Shown here: positions 1 through 5,141 of the stretch, piece by piece
Layout of the letters: each line of letters opens with the position of its first letter
Numbering within the stretch: the stretch's first letter is position 1
NCBI GenBank assembly: GCA_025363495.1
Contig: JANYDR010000257.1
Location: forward strand, 1-8,669
DNA length: 8,669 nt
Direction of reading: 5' to 3'
From: Cyclobacteriaceae bacterium
GTDB lineage: Bacteria > Bacteroidota > Bacteroidia > Cytophagales > Cyclobacteriaceae
Program-made: the position numbers and the translations under genes
The notes under the pieces: generated by a model
What the model was told of the DNA's origin: nothing
Database searches by the model: none
What the model saw: only the letters and a program-made list of their open reading frames with translations

Positions 1-91
1 GTCAGAAAACATCGAAAACGAATACTAAAAACAGACCATGCTCAACCGAAAACCTTTTACTGATTTTAATCAATTTAGGATGTTAACTTTC

Positions 92-127
92 ACTGTTCAC
101 TTTCCTTTAAAATGAACTGTTCACTTT
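92..127. repeat. Short direct repeat in noncoding DNA downstream of ribH
   Basis: The 12-mer ACTGTTCACTTT occurs at 92-103 and again, identically, at 116-127, a period of 24 bases. The second copy is preceded by TGA and forms a small inverted repeat TGAAC-T-GTTCA. It lies in the 200-base stretch after the ribH stop codon. No open frame there has recognisable coding content: all minus-strand frames and two of the three plus-strand frames from the left edge hit stops within the first 63 bases. I see no convincing terminator for ribH in this stretch. The repeat could be a protein-binding site pair or chance; no function is claimed. Confidence 0.4.
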
Positions 128-200
128 AGGCGGAATCTCCACTGAATGCGATTGGTCACCGAGAAATCTGTAAACCGAAAGCCTTGGAATTCTAAAAACC

Positions 201-671
201 TTAATGGATCTCCAGCATTTTAACCACTGTCACGGCAGCTTCTTCACCTTTATTACCCAGCTTTCCGCCCGCGCGCTCCAGTGCCTGTTTCTTATTCAGC
301 GTGGTAAGCACCCCGAAAATAATTGGCTTGTTGATTTTAAGATTCAGTTTCATAACACCATACGCTACTGCCTGGCAGATGTAGTCAAAGTGAGGAGTGT
401 CTCCCTGAATGACGCAGCCGATGCAGATCACTCCGTCAATATCTTTTTTCTCTGCCATCCATTGAGCCGCCAATGGCAACTCGAAACTGCCTGGGACATT
501 CACACGAATAATGTTACTCTTCTTAACGCCTAGCGCATGCAATGCCTGATGAGCGCCATCAAACAAAGCTTCTGTTACATCTTCATTCCATTCAGCCACC
601 ACGATGGCAATTTTCTTATTGGAAAGGTTGATCTTACTTTTCCCCGAAACTGTTTTAAGTGTGCCTGCCAT
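201..671 (-). CDS. ribH: 6,7-dimethyl-8-ribityllumazine synthase
   Basis: This cytoplasmic enzyme condenses 5-amino-6-ribitylamino-uracil with 3,4-dihydroxy-2-butanone 4-phosphate to give lumazine, the penultimate step of riboflavin synthesis. The 156-residue length is typical of the family, which forms pentamers or 60-subunit capsids. Visible signatures are AEWN at 26-29 (the substrate-ring pocket, usually R/E-F/W-N), PGSFE at 60-64, GDTPHFDYI at 90-98 with the catalytic histidine at 94, FGVLTT at 119-124 and RAGGKLGNKG at 133-142, whose arginine binds the phosphate. The start at 671 leaves an N-terminal extension of about 18 residues before the first beta strand (KKIAIVVAEWN), normal for Bacteroidota. 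The gene lies downstream of the TPR gene, separated by a terminator. No other rib genes are in view and no FMN riboswitch is seen upstream. Confidence 0.96.
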   Translation of the reverse strand: MAGTLKTVSGKSKINLSNKKIAIVVAEWNEDVTEALFDGAHQALHALGVKKSNIIRVNVPGSFELPLAAQWMAEKKDIDGVICIGCVIQGDTPHFDYICQAVAYGVMKLNLKINKPIIFGVLTTLNKKQALERAGGKLGNKGEEAAVTVVKMLEIH

Positions 672-677
672 ACTGTG

Positions 678-692
678 TCCACCGAAGGTGGA
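678..692 (-). promoter_or_regulatory. Small hairpin in the ribH leader
   Basis: A perfect inverted repeat TCCACC-GAA-GGTGGA (6-bp stem, 3-base loop) ends 6 bases upstream of the ribH start codon. In the RNA the stem would occlude the ribosome landing zone. Bacteroidota rely little on Shine-Dalgarno pairing and prefer unstructured leaders, so such a stem could dampen translation. It lacks a U-run, so it is not an intrinsic terminator. The structure is seen directly; any regulatory role is inference. Confidence 0.4.
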
Positions 693-705
693 AAATTCTG
701 TTAAT

Positions 706-730
706 AAAAAAAGGGATAGAACTCTATCCC
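706..730 (-). terminator. Intrinsic terminator between the TPR gene and ribH
   Basis: Read on the minus strand, a perfect 7-bp stem GGGATAG / CTATCCC with loop AGTT is followed immediately by seven T residues. It lies 60 bases downstream of the TPR-protein stop codon and is a textbook rho-independent terminator for that transcript. It also sits directly in front of ribH, so ribH must either be transcribed by read-through or have a start inside or after the hairpin (see the -7 box at 730-737). Confidence 0.85.
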
Positions 731-758
731 AAATGTACCTAACTTATAGAAAATCAGT
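730..758 (-). promoter_or_regulatory. Candidate ribH promoter abutting the terminator
   Basis: The minus strand reads TACATTTG at 737-730, a perfect match to the Bacteroidota -7 consensus TAnnTTTG. Its last G is also the first base of the terminator stem. The -33 element is poor: only ACTG at a 17-base spacing, with no TTTG. If used, transcription would begin near 725-727, inside the first arm of the hairpin, giving a leader of about 55 bases. The same layout recurs, with a much better promoter, in front of the TPR gene. Confidence 0.35.
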
Positions 759-789
759 CTTTGATCTTTTCTCTTTAACCTTTCGTCTG

Positions 790-1476
790 CTAGGAATTCC
801 CGTCCAATCTCGCCTTATACTTCCTTGCATTTTGAAACTCACCACTTTCCCAATACTCATCAATTACTCGCTGATAAGTTTGGATTGCTTTATCATTTTG
901 ATTTGACTTCTCAAACGCCAATGCTGCTTTCATCAGGTAGGTTGGAGTAAACTCTTTATTTGGTTTATAGTTGGCGGCCTTAGCGTAATATTCCGCTGCC
1001 TCTTCGTATTTCTTTTGTTCCATCAACGCATCACCAGCAAGGCTATACGCCCGGGCCTGAACAAGTTGATCGCTGGATTTAAAATCCTCAAAATAGAAAA
1101 CAGCCAACTGAAACTTGGCTTGCTTCAGGCAGATCGCACCGGCATAAAAGTTTGCGAGGTTACCAGCCTGGGTCATAGAATAGTCTTCAATGATCTGCTT
1201 GAATCCAAGGTTGTTGCCATCACCATTCATTGCCAGGTTAAGGCTGTCAGCTTCAAAATAACGAACAGCCTGAAACATCTCTCTTTGAGCCTGATCATCC
1301 TGATTGCCTGCCCAGTATTTATAACCAAAATAGCCGCCTATGATCAGGACAATTACCCCCACAAAGCCAAAGACAATCTTTGGATTTTGCTCAATCCAAT
1401 TCTCGGCCAGTTCTACCTTGTCGGCGAGTACTTCTGAATTTTCCAGTAAATCCTTTTTTTCTTCGTTTTTTGCCAT
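790..1476 (-). CDS. Single-pass membrane protein with TPR repeats (YfgM-like)
   Basis: This 228-residue protein has an acidic and lysine-rich cytoplasmic N-terminus (about 1-33), one hydrophobic helix at about 34-55 (IVFGFVGVIVLIIGGYFGYKYW) and an alpha-helical C-terminal region with tetratricopeptide-like units at roughly 107-137, 143-173 and 180-212. The clearest unit is the 143-173 stretch, with the YEEAAEYYAKA pattern. The layout matches the YfgM/TPR_21 family, which in Enterobacteria is an inner-membrane protein with a periplasmic TPR domain associated with the Sec translocon and chaperone network; transferring that role here is inference. A TPR protein of this kind next to ribH is a familiar Bacteroidota arrangement. 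It has its own predicted promoter at 1514-1544 and terminator at 706-730, so it appears to be a monocistronic unit. The start at 1474-1476 is the only good one and lies 8 bases after the T-rich run of the preceding terminator. Confidence 0.85.
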   Translation of the reverse strand: MAKNEEKKDLLENSEVLADKVELAENWIEQNPKIVFGFVGVIVLIIGGYFGYKYWAGNQDDQAQREMFQAVRYFEADSLNLAMNGDGNNLGFKQIIEDYSMTQAGNLANFYAGAICLKQAKFQLAVFYFEDFKSSDQLVQARAYSLAGDALMEQKKYEEAAEYYAKAANYKPNKEFTPTYLMKAALAFEKSNQNDKAIQTYQRVIDEYWESGEFQNARKYKARLDGNS

Positions 1477-1483
1477 TTTCTTT

Positions 1484-1512
1484 AAAAATAAAGCCCCGCT
1501 TATGACGGGGCT
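1484..1512 (-). terminator. Intrinsic terminator of pdhA, within the TPR-gene leader
   Basis: Read on the minus strand, a GC-rich perfect stem AGCCCCG / CGGGGCT (7 bp) with loop TCATAAG is followed by TTATTTTT. It lies about 90 bases after the pdhA stop codon and ends only 8 bases before the ATG of the TPR gene. Its position means that any TPR-gene transcript starting upstream of about 1512 would be terminated, so the hairpin effectively insulates the TPR gene from pdhA transcription. Confidence 0.85.
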
Positions 1513-1513
1513 G

Positions 1514-1544
1514 CAAAACTAAATATTCGTCATCATTAAACAAA
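1514..1544 (-). promoter_or_regulatory. Promoter of the TPR gene
   Basis: The minus strand reads TTTG (1544-1541), exactly 19 bases, then TAGTTTTG (1521-1514). This is a full match to the Bacteroidota vegetative promoter, TTTG-N19-TAnnTTTG, recognised by the RpoD-like primary sigma factor of this phylum. The expected transcription start is near 1508-1510, inside the first arm of the pdhA terminator hairpin, giving a leader of about 33 bases. The best promoter match in the window by eye. Confidence 0.7.
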
Positions 1545-1604
1545 CCCTGAATCCTGGGTATTCTGTCCTTCTGGCTTCTTACTCCTGGCTTCGATATTAT
1601 TTAT

Positions 1605-2636
1605 TTAATCCAGCACAAACGGATAATCCGTCTGAACGTAAATATCTGTCAATGCCTCTTTTGGATCCGGGAAATTTGACTCTTCTGCAAACTTCACACT
1701 CTCTTCCACCTGTGCATTGACCTTATTGTCGATCACTTCAAGGTCTTGTTCCGTCGCAAATTTCTTCTCAAGAATGGTTTGTCTTACTGACTCTACAGGG
1801 TCCCGATGCTTGTATTCATCCACTTCTTCTTTGGACCTATACTTTTGCGGATCTGACATTGAGTGACCTTTGTAGCGGTAAGTGCGGAATTCCAACAGTG
1901 TCGGACCTTCACCATCGCGGGCACGCTCAGCCGCTTTTGCCACTGCAATATGAACAGCTTCAACACTCATCGCATCGACCGGCTCTGAAGGCATGTCATA
2001 GGCTTCGCCAAGTGTGTAAAGATCTGTCACATTCGAGGACCGCTTCACGGAAGTACCCATTGCGTAACCATTGTTTTCTATTACAAAGATCACAGGAAGC
2101 TTCCATAACATGGCGAGATTAAGAGCTTCGTGAAATGCTCCCTGCCTTACAGCACCATCTCCCATATAAGTGATACAAAGATTTTTGGTCTTGTTATATT
2201 TTTCTGCGAAAGCTATTCCTGCTCCCAGAGGAATCTGGCCACCAACAATACCATGACCTCCTACAAAATTGTGTGCCTTGTCAAAGATGTGCATGGAGCC
2301 ACCTTTGCCTTTTGTAGTACCTGTCTCTTTTCCGTATAACTCTGCCATTACAGCGTTAGGACTAGTTCCCAATCCAAGAGGATGTGCATGATCGCGATAG
2401 GCAGTGATCCACTTATCATCTTTTGTAAGAGCGGTGATGGCACCGGCCGCACACGCTTCCTGACCAATGTATAAATGACAGAAACCTCTGATTTTTTGCA
2501 TTCCATAAAGCTGGCCTGCCTTGTCTTCGAACTTGCGCATCAGGTACATCATTTCATACCAGCGTAAGTAGGTCTCTTTCGGGAAATCACCTTTATCTTT
2601 TGGGCTTTTCGGCTTGGCTTGGGTTGTGGTCGGCAT
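1605..2636 (-). CDS. pdhA: Pyruvate dehydrogenase E1 component, alpha subunit
   Basis: E1-alpha of the pyruvate dehydrogenase complex binds thiamine diphosphate and, with E1-beta, decarboxylates pyruvate and passes the acetyl group to the lipoyl domain of E2, feeding acetyl-CoA into the TCA cycle. The 343-residue reading shows YIGQEA at 56-61, YRDH at 80-83, the HGIVGGQIPLGAG segment at 128-140, the thiamine-diphosphate motif GDG (159-161) to NN (188-189), and the regulatory-loop sequence YRYKGHSMSDP at 253-263. The latter and CHLYIGQEA favour PdhA over the branched-chain 2-oxoacid dehydrogenase homologue. An in-frame ATG at 2690 would add 18 residues of unconserved sequence, but a good promoter (2657-2687) lies inside that extension, so I chose 2636. 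E1-beta and E2 are not in this window, consistent with scattered pdh genes in many Bacteroidota. A terminator follows at 1484-1512. Confidence 0.95.
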   Translation of the reverse strand: MPTTTQAKPKSPKDKGDFPKETYLRWYEMMYLMRKFEDKAGQLYGMQKIRGFCHLYIGQEACAAGAITALTKDDKWITAYRDHAHPLGLGTSPNAVMAELYGKETGTTKGKGGSMHIFDKAHNFVGGHGIVGGQIPLGAGIAFAEKYNKTKNLCITYMGDGAVRQGAFHEALNLAMLWKLPVIFVIENNGYAMGTSVKRSSNVTDLYTLGEAYDMPSEPVDAMSVEAVHIAVAKAAERARDGEGPTLLEFRTYRYKGHSMSDPQKYRSKEEVDEYKHRDPVESVRQTILEKKFATEQDLEVIDNKVNAQVEESVKFAEESNFPDPKEALTDIYVQTDYPFVLD

Positions 2637-2650
2637 ATGAGTTACTTTTG
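2618..2650 (+). promoter_or_regulatory. Candidate recF promoter
   Basis: A perfect Bacteroidota -7 box TACTTTTG occurs at 2643-2650 with CTTG at 2618-2621, a spacing of 21 bases. The predicted start is about 2655, giving a recF leader of nearly 60 bases. The element overlaps the first codons of pdhA on the opposite strand, so the two genes share a single compact control region. Confidence 0.45.
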
Positions 2651-2656
2651 AATCTG

Positions 2657-2687
2657 CGAAAATAGCCCTCAAATCATCACCAACAAA
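2657..2687 (-). promoter_or_regulatory. Promoter of pdhA
   Basis: The minus strand reads TTTG (2687-2684), exactly 19 bases, then TATTTTCG (2664-2657), which differs from the TAnnTTTG consensus at one position. The expected transcription start is near 2651-2653, only about 15 bases before the ATG at 2636. The position rules against the longer pdhA frame that begins at 2690. Confidence 0.6.
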
Positions 2688-2712
2688 CAATTACTACCAA
2701 AACATAGACCGG

Positions 2713-3816
2713 ATGCGACTTGAACGGCTTCAGCTGGGGAATTTCAAAAACTATGCAGAAGCAAAAGTTGACTTTGTCGGAAACGTTCATTGTTTTTTTG
2801 GCAAGAACGGAAGCGGCAAAACCAATCTGCTGGAGGCCATTCACTATTTGTCGTTCACTAAAGGCAGATTTCTTTCGCACGATCTCTCCAATGTACGTCA
2901 TGGCCAGGACCACTTTTTCATAAAAGGAGTTTTTGAGAAAAATGAAAAGCAGGTAGAAGTCATTTGCTCTTTCGCGGGAGAAAGAAAAAAAACGATGGCT
3001 GAAAACGGTAAAGAGTACAGTCGCTTTTCAGAACATATCGGTAAATATCCATTAGTGCTCGTTGCTCCCGATGACAGCGAGCTGATTGGAGAAGGTGGGG
3101 AAGTAAGAAGAAAATTTTTTGATACACTGCTCTCCCAGGTAGACAAAGAATATCTTGAAAATCTGATGATCTACCAGGCGCATGTGCGTCAGAGAAATAG
3201 TTTGTTGAGAATGATCGCTGAGCGCGGATCAATTGATAAAGATCTTATCGACTCTTATAATGAAAAGATCGTGACGTCGGGAAAAATTCTTTTTGCGAAG
3301 CGATCTGAATTTGTAAAAGAATATTTGCCCCTGCTGGCTAGTCGTTATAATTTTTTAACAGAAGGGCTTTCAGAAGAAGCAGGAATGAATTATGAATCTG
3401 ATCTTATAGATATTGATTTCAAAAAAGAACTACAGTTGAAGCTTGATCGTGATATTTCACTGGGACGCACATCGATCGGAGTTCATCGCGATGATTTTTT
3501 GTTCACACTCAACGGCTATGAATTGAAACGGTATGGTTCGCAAGGACAGCAAAAATCATTTTTTATAGCGCTTAAGCTCGCGGAGTTTGATTATTTGAAA
3601 GCCCACCGCGATGTTAAGCCGCTTGTTTTACTGGACGACATCTTTGATAAGCTGGATGATGGGCGCATTCATCAGCTTATGAGACTTGTAACAAGCGGAG
3701 ACTTTGGGCAAATATTTATTACTGACGCCAGGCCTGACAGAAGTCTGGAAGTTTTGAAAAAGGAAGGAATAAAGTCTCAGAACTTTTTTGTTGAGGACGG
3801 TTCAATTGGGAAATAA
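2713..3816 (+). CDS. recF: DNA replication and repair protein RecF
   Basis: RecF is a cytoplasmic SMC-like ATPase which, with RecO and RecR, loads RecA at single-strand gaps and stalled forks. The 367 residues match the family length. Residues 1-10 begin with the usual RLERLQLGNFKNY strand; Walker A is GKNGSGKT at 30-37; the RecF-characteristic APDD segment is at 118-121, followed by an EVRRKFFD stretch; the ABC signature is SQGQQK at 276-281; and Walker B is LVLLDD at 304-309 with a D-loop around DKLDD (312-316). All ATPase motifs are intact. The gene is divergent from pdhA with 76 bases between start codons and convergent with the small membrane-protein genes that end at 3871. It is not next to dnaA/dnaN here, which is common in Bacteroidota. 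The DUF721/DciA-like gene that I recall often following recF in this phylum is absent. Confidence 0.96.
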   Translation: MRLERLQLGNFKNYAEAKVDFVGNVHCFFGKNGSGKTNLLEAIHYLSFTKGRFLSHDLSNVRHGQDHFFIKGVFEKNEKQVEVICSFAGERKKTMAENGKEYSRFSEHIGKYPLVLVAPDDSELIGEGGEVRRKFFDTLLSQVDKEYLENLMIYQAHVRQRNSLLRMIAERGSIDKDLIDSYNEKIVTSGKILFAKRSEFVKEYLPLLASRYNFLTEGLSEEAGMNYESDLIDIDFKKELQLKLDRDISLGRTSIGVHRDDFLFTLNGYELKRYGSQGQQKSFFIALKLAEFDYLKAHRDVKPLVLLDDIFDKLDDGRIHQLMRLVTSGDFGQIFITDARPDRSLEVLKKEGIKSQNFFVEDGSIGK

Positions 3817-3848
3817 TAATGCAGTAAACGTTGTGCTCTTAGTGATTT

Positions 3849-3864
3849 CTTTGTGGTCTTTGTG
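3849..3864. repeat. CTTTGTG tandem motif in the recF downstream gap
   Basis: Two copies of CTTTGTG (3849-3855 and 3858-3864) lie 9 bases apart, preceded by the related CTTAGTG (3838-3844) in the gap between the convergent genes. Similar TTTGTGGTCTTTGTG strings are common in intergenic DNA of Bacteroidota and other phyla, often flanking small mobile or laterally moved genes; that statement is from memory, not from a search. Here it may be a degenerate dispersed repeat marking an insertion or deletion after recF. Confidence 0.35.
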
Positions 3865-3870
3865 ACCTGC

Positions 3871-4020
3871 CTAAAAAGACGATTTCGTCTTATCCAGGTT
3901 ATCATTCCTCCGATTGCGGCGTACATCCCGAAGAAGCAATAGCAAAAGTGTGATGAAAGGTATGCACGCGAGACTTATTCCGATCATTGGTATTATTTCA
4001 GAATCAGTTATCGTTATCAT
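3871..4020 (-). CDS. Small single-span membrane protein (49 aa), unknown function
   Basis: This short frame encodes 49 residues: a polar start (MITITDSEII), one strongly hydrophobic segment at about 9-30 that includes six consecutive leucines, then a highly basic stretch RDVRRNRR at 31-38 and a polar tail ending KTKSSF. The positive-inside rule puts the C-terminus in the cytoplasm. Its ATG overlaps the TGA stop of the preceding 79-residue membrane-protein gene as ATGA (4017-4020), the usual sign of translational coupling, and its TAG lies in the T-run of a terminator hairpin. Those two boundaries, plus the composition, are why I call it real despite its size. I do not recognise a family. It may act with its upstream partner in the inner membrane, which is inference only. 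Confidence 0.65.
   Translation of the reverse strand: MITITDSEIIPMIGISLACIPFITLLLLLLRDVRRNRRNDNLDKTKSSF
3873..3891 (-). terminator. Intrinsic terminator of the small membrane-protein operon
   Basis: Read on the minus strand, a 6-bp stem AAGACG / CGTCTT with loop AAAT ends in CTTTTTAG. The hairpin overlaps the last codons of the 49-residue protein, and the stop codon TAG closes the T-run. On the plus strand the same stem is not followed by T residues, so it would not serve recF well. Confidence 0.6.
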
Positions 4021-4256
4021 TTCAATTTTTCTATTAATGAACTGGTTCCCTGATAAAGGTTATAAATCAGTCCTCCTAATGCAAAGATCGCTACAAATCC
4101 AAAGAAAGCCAAAGCGAAGTTCTTTCCTGTAAAGCCATCCCATTGATAGAACAAAGTGATCACTCCGGAAATAGTGGCCAAAAAGATCAAACTCAAAAGT
4201 TTGATGATTTCTATATTGAACTTGACACGTTCTTCAATGTAGTGTTGGGCTTCCAT
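4017..4256 (-). CDS. Small two-helix membrane protein (79 aa), unknown function
   Basis: The 79 residues start with an amphipathic, charged segment (MEAQHYIEERVKFN), followed by a hydrophobic helix at about 15-37, a short loop with YQWDGFTGKN and a second helix at about 45-68 ending in a polar tail (QGTSSLIEKLK). The protein is an inner-membrane hairpin with both ends probably cytoplasmic. Small proteins with this YIEER...EIIKLL start and two helices recur in Bacteroidota genomes as hypotheticals, as far as I recall; no function is known to me. It is the first gene of a two-gene unit with the 49-residue protein, overlapping it by 4 bases. No toxin, holin or transporter signature can be seen, although small membrane-active proteins cannot be excluded from sequence. 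Confidence 0.75.
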   Translation of the reverse strand: MEAQHYIEERVKFNIEIIKLLSLIFLATISGVITLFYQWDGFTGKNFALAFFGFVAIFALGGLIYNLYQGTSSLIEKLK

Positions 4257-4267
4257 GTTTGATGATG

Positions 4268-4300
4268 CAAAATAAATGAAGTGACGAAATCAAATGCAAA
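4268..4300 (-). promoter_or_regulatory. Possible promoter of the small membrane-protein operon
   Basis: The minus strand carries TTTG (4300-4297), 21 bases, then TTATTTTG (4275-4268), one mismatch from the Bacteroidota -7 box. It ends 11 bases before the ATG at 4256, which would give a nearly leaderless transcript. Weak support. Confidence 0.3.
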
Positions 4301-4352
4301 GTCAGGGCACAGGAAATCCAGACTAAGTGAAATTTTAGCGAGGCTTTCAATT

Positions 4353-4384
4353 ATTGTTTAAATCCCTGTCATTCAGTAGTTTTA
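4353..4384 (+). promoter_or_regulatory. Possible promoter of the envelope two-gene operon
   Basis: The sequence ATTG (4353-4356), 20 bases, then TAGTTTTA (4377-4384) matches the Bacteroidota promoter pattern with one mismatch in each box. The start would be near 4389, about 14 bases before the ATG at 4403. It is the only reasonable candidate in the 146-base gap between the divergent genes. Confidence 0.4.
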
Positions 4385-4402
4385 GCAACACATTCTCCGG
4401 AT

Positions 4403-5116
4403 ATGAAGAAACTCTTACTGATTGTGCTCCTCGTACCTTTTTTAAGTACAGCACAAAAAATTGAAAACCTCAGAGCTGTTGTTCAAGCAAGTGAAATAAC
4501 CATCACCTACACGATCAGCCCGACAAACACACTCGATAAATTCGATGTTGCCATTTATTCGTCACATAACAATTATTCTGCGCCACTTCAGCAGGTGTCC
4601 GGTGACATTGGAAGGGGTATCGGAGCAGGTGAGAACAAAAAAATCATATGGTATGCAAGGAACGAGCTTGGCGATTTCAAAGGAGATATCTCATTCGAAG
4701 TAAGAGCGGAGGTCATTGCAACATTTGTGCAGACGAATCAATTCAGTTCAGTGAAAAGAGGCAAGTCAGTACCTATAACATGGCGTGGAGGAAACAGCAG
4801 CCAGGATGTTAAAGTTGAATTATTAAAAGGAGGCACTATAGAGAGTGTGATTGCAACAACCTCCAATAACGGTTCATATACCTGGAGTATTTCGGCGAAG
4901 GAAAAAACAGGAAGTGATTATCAGATCCGTCTTACTAATGGGAAAGAGACTGTTGTGTCATCTAATTTCTCCATTAAGCTTAAAGTGCCGACTCTCGTAA
5001 AAATATTGCCGGTTGCAGTGATTGGAGCTGTCGTGGTATTGGTTTCCGGAAAATCAAAATCTTCCACGGAAGATGCGAAGACGAATTTGCCTACTCCTCC
5101 TGATTTGGGATTATAA
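4403..5116 (+). CDS. Exported protein with Ig-like domains and C-terminal membrane helix
   Basis: The 237 residues begin with a signal peptide (1-17, MKKLLLIVLLVPFLSTA, likely cut before Q18). Residues 19-104 form a beta-rich domain whose GENKKIIWYARNELGDFKGDISFEV ending resembles, from memory, an N-terminal domain found in Bacteroidota secreted proteins, some with formylglycine-enzyme-like domains. Residues about 116-191 (SVKRGKSVPITW ... GSYTWSI ... GSDYQIRLTNG) resemble the Kre9/KNH-type Ser-Thr-rich Ig-like domain (PF10342). A hydrophobic helix at about 196-216 and a short polar tail ending in PPDLGL follow. The mature protein is thus probably periplasm-facing and anchored by its C-terminus. 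It precedes the giant repeat protein by 25 bases, so co-transcription is likely and a role in its anchoring, export or display is conceivable but unproven. Domain names rest on motif memory, not on a profile search. Confidence 0.8.
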   Translation: MKKLLLIVLLVPFLSTAQKIENLRAVVQASEITITYTISPTNTLDKFDVAIYSSHNNYSAPLQQVSGDIGRGIGAGENKKIIWYARNELGDFKGDISFEVRAEVIATFVQTNQFSSVKRGKSVPITWRGGNSSQDVKVELLKGGTIESVIATTSNNGSYTWSISAKEKTGSDYQIRLTNGKETVVSSNFSIKLKVPTLVKILPVAVIGAVVVLVSGKSKSSTEDAKTNLPTPPDLGL

Positions 5117-5141
5117 ATTTCAAGACTTACGGATTGTGAAA

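Noticed and set aside
672..789. FMN riboswitch upstream of ribH
   Set aside because: The gap is only 118 bases and holds a simple terminator and a short hairpin; the multi-helix RFN element and its conserved segments are absent.
1560..1592. Direct repeat CTGGCTTC (1571-1578, 1585-1592) in the gap after pdhA
   Set aside because: Only 8 bases in a simple pyrimidine-rich stretch; too short to separate from chance.
1605..2636. Branched-chain 2-oxoacid dehydrogenase E1-alpha as the identity of the gene
   Set aside because: The CHLYIGQEA and YRYKGHSMSDP segments are characteristic of pyruvate dehydrogenase E1-alpha; no branched-chain neighbours are present. A profile comparison would settle it.
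2637..2690. Longer pdhA start at 2690 adding 18 residues (MFVGDD...)
   Set aside because: The extension has no family similarity that I can see, contains the best pdhA promoter match, and would leave only 22 bases to the recF start codon.
3914..4132. Plus-strand frame of 72 codons overlapping the small membrane genes
   Set aside because: It is antisense to two minus-strand frames with coherent membrane topology, a 4-base overlap and a terminator; its own product is basic, low in structure and has no family feel.
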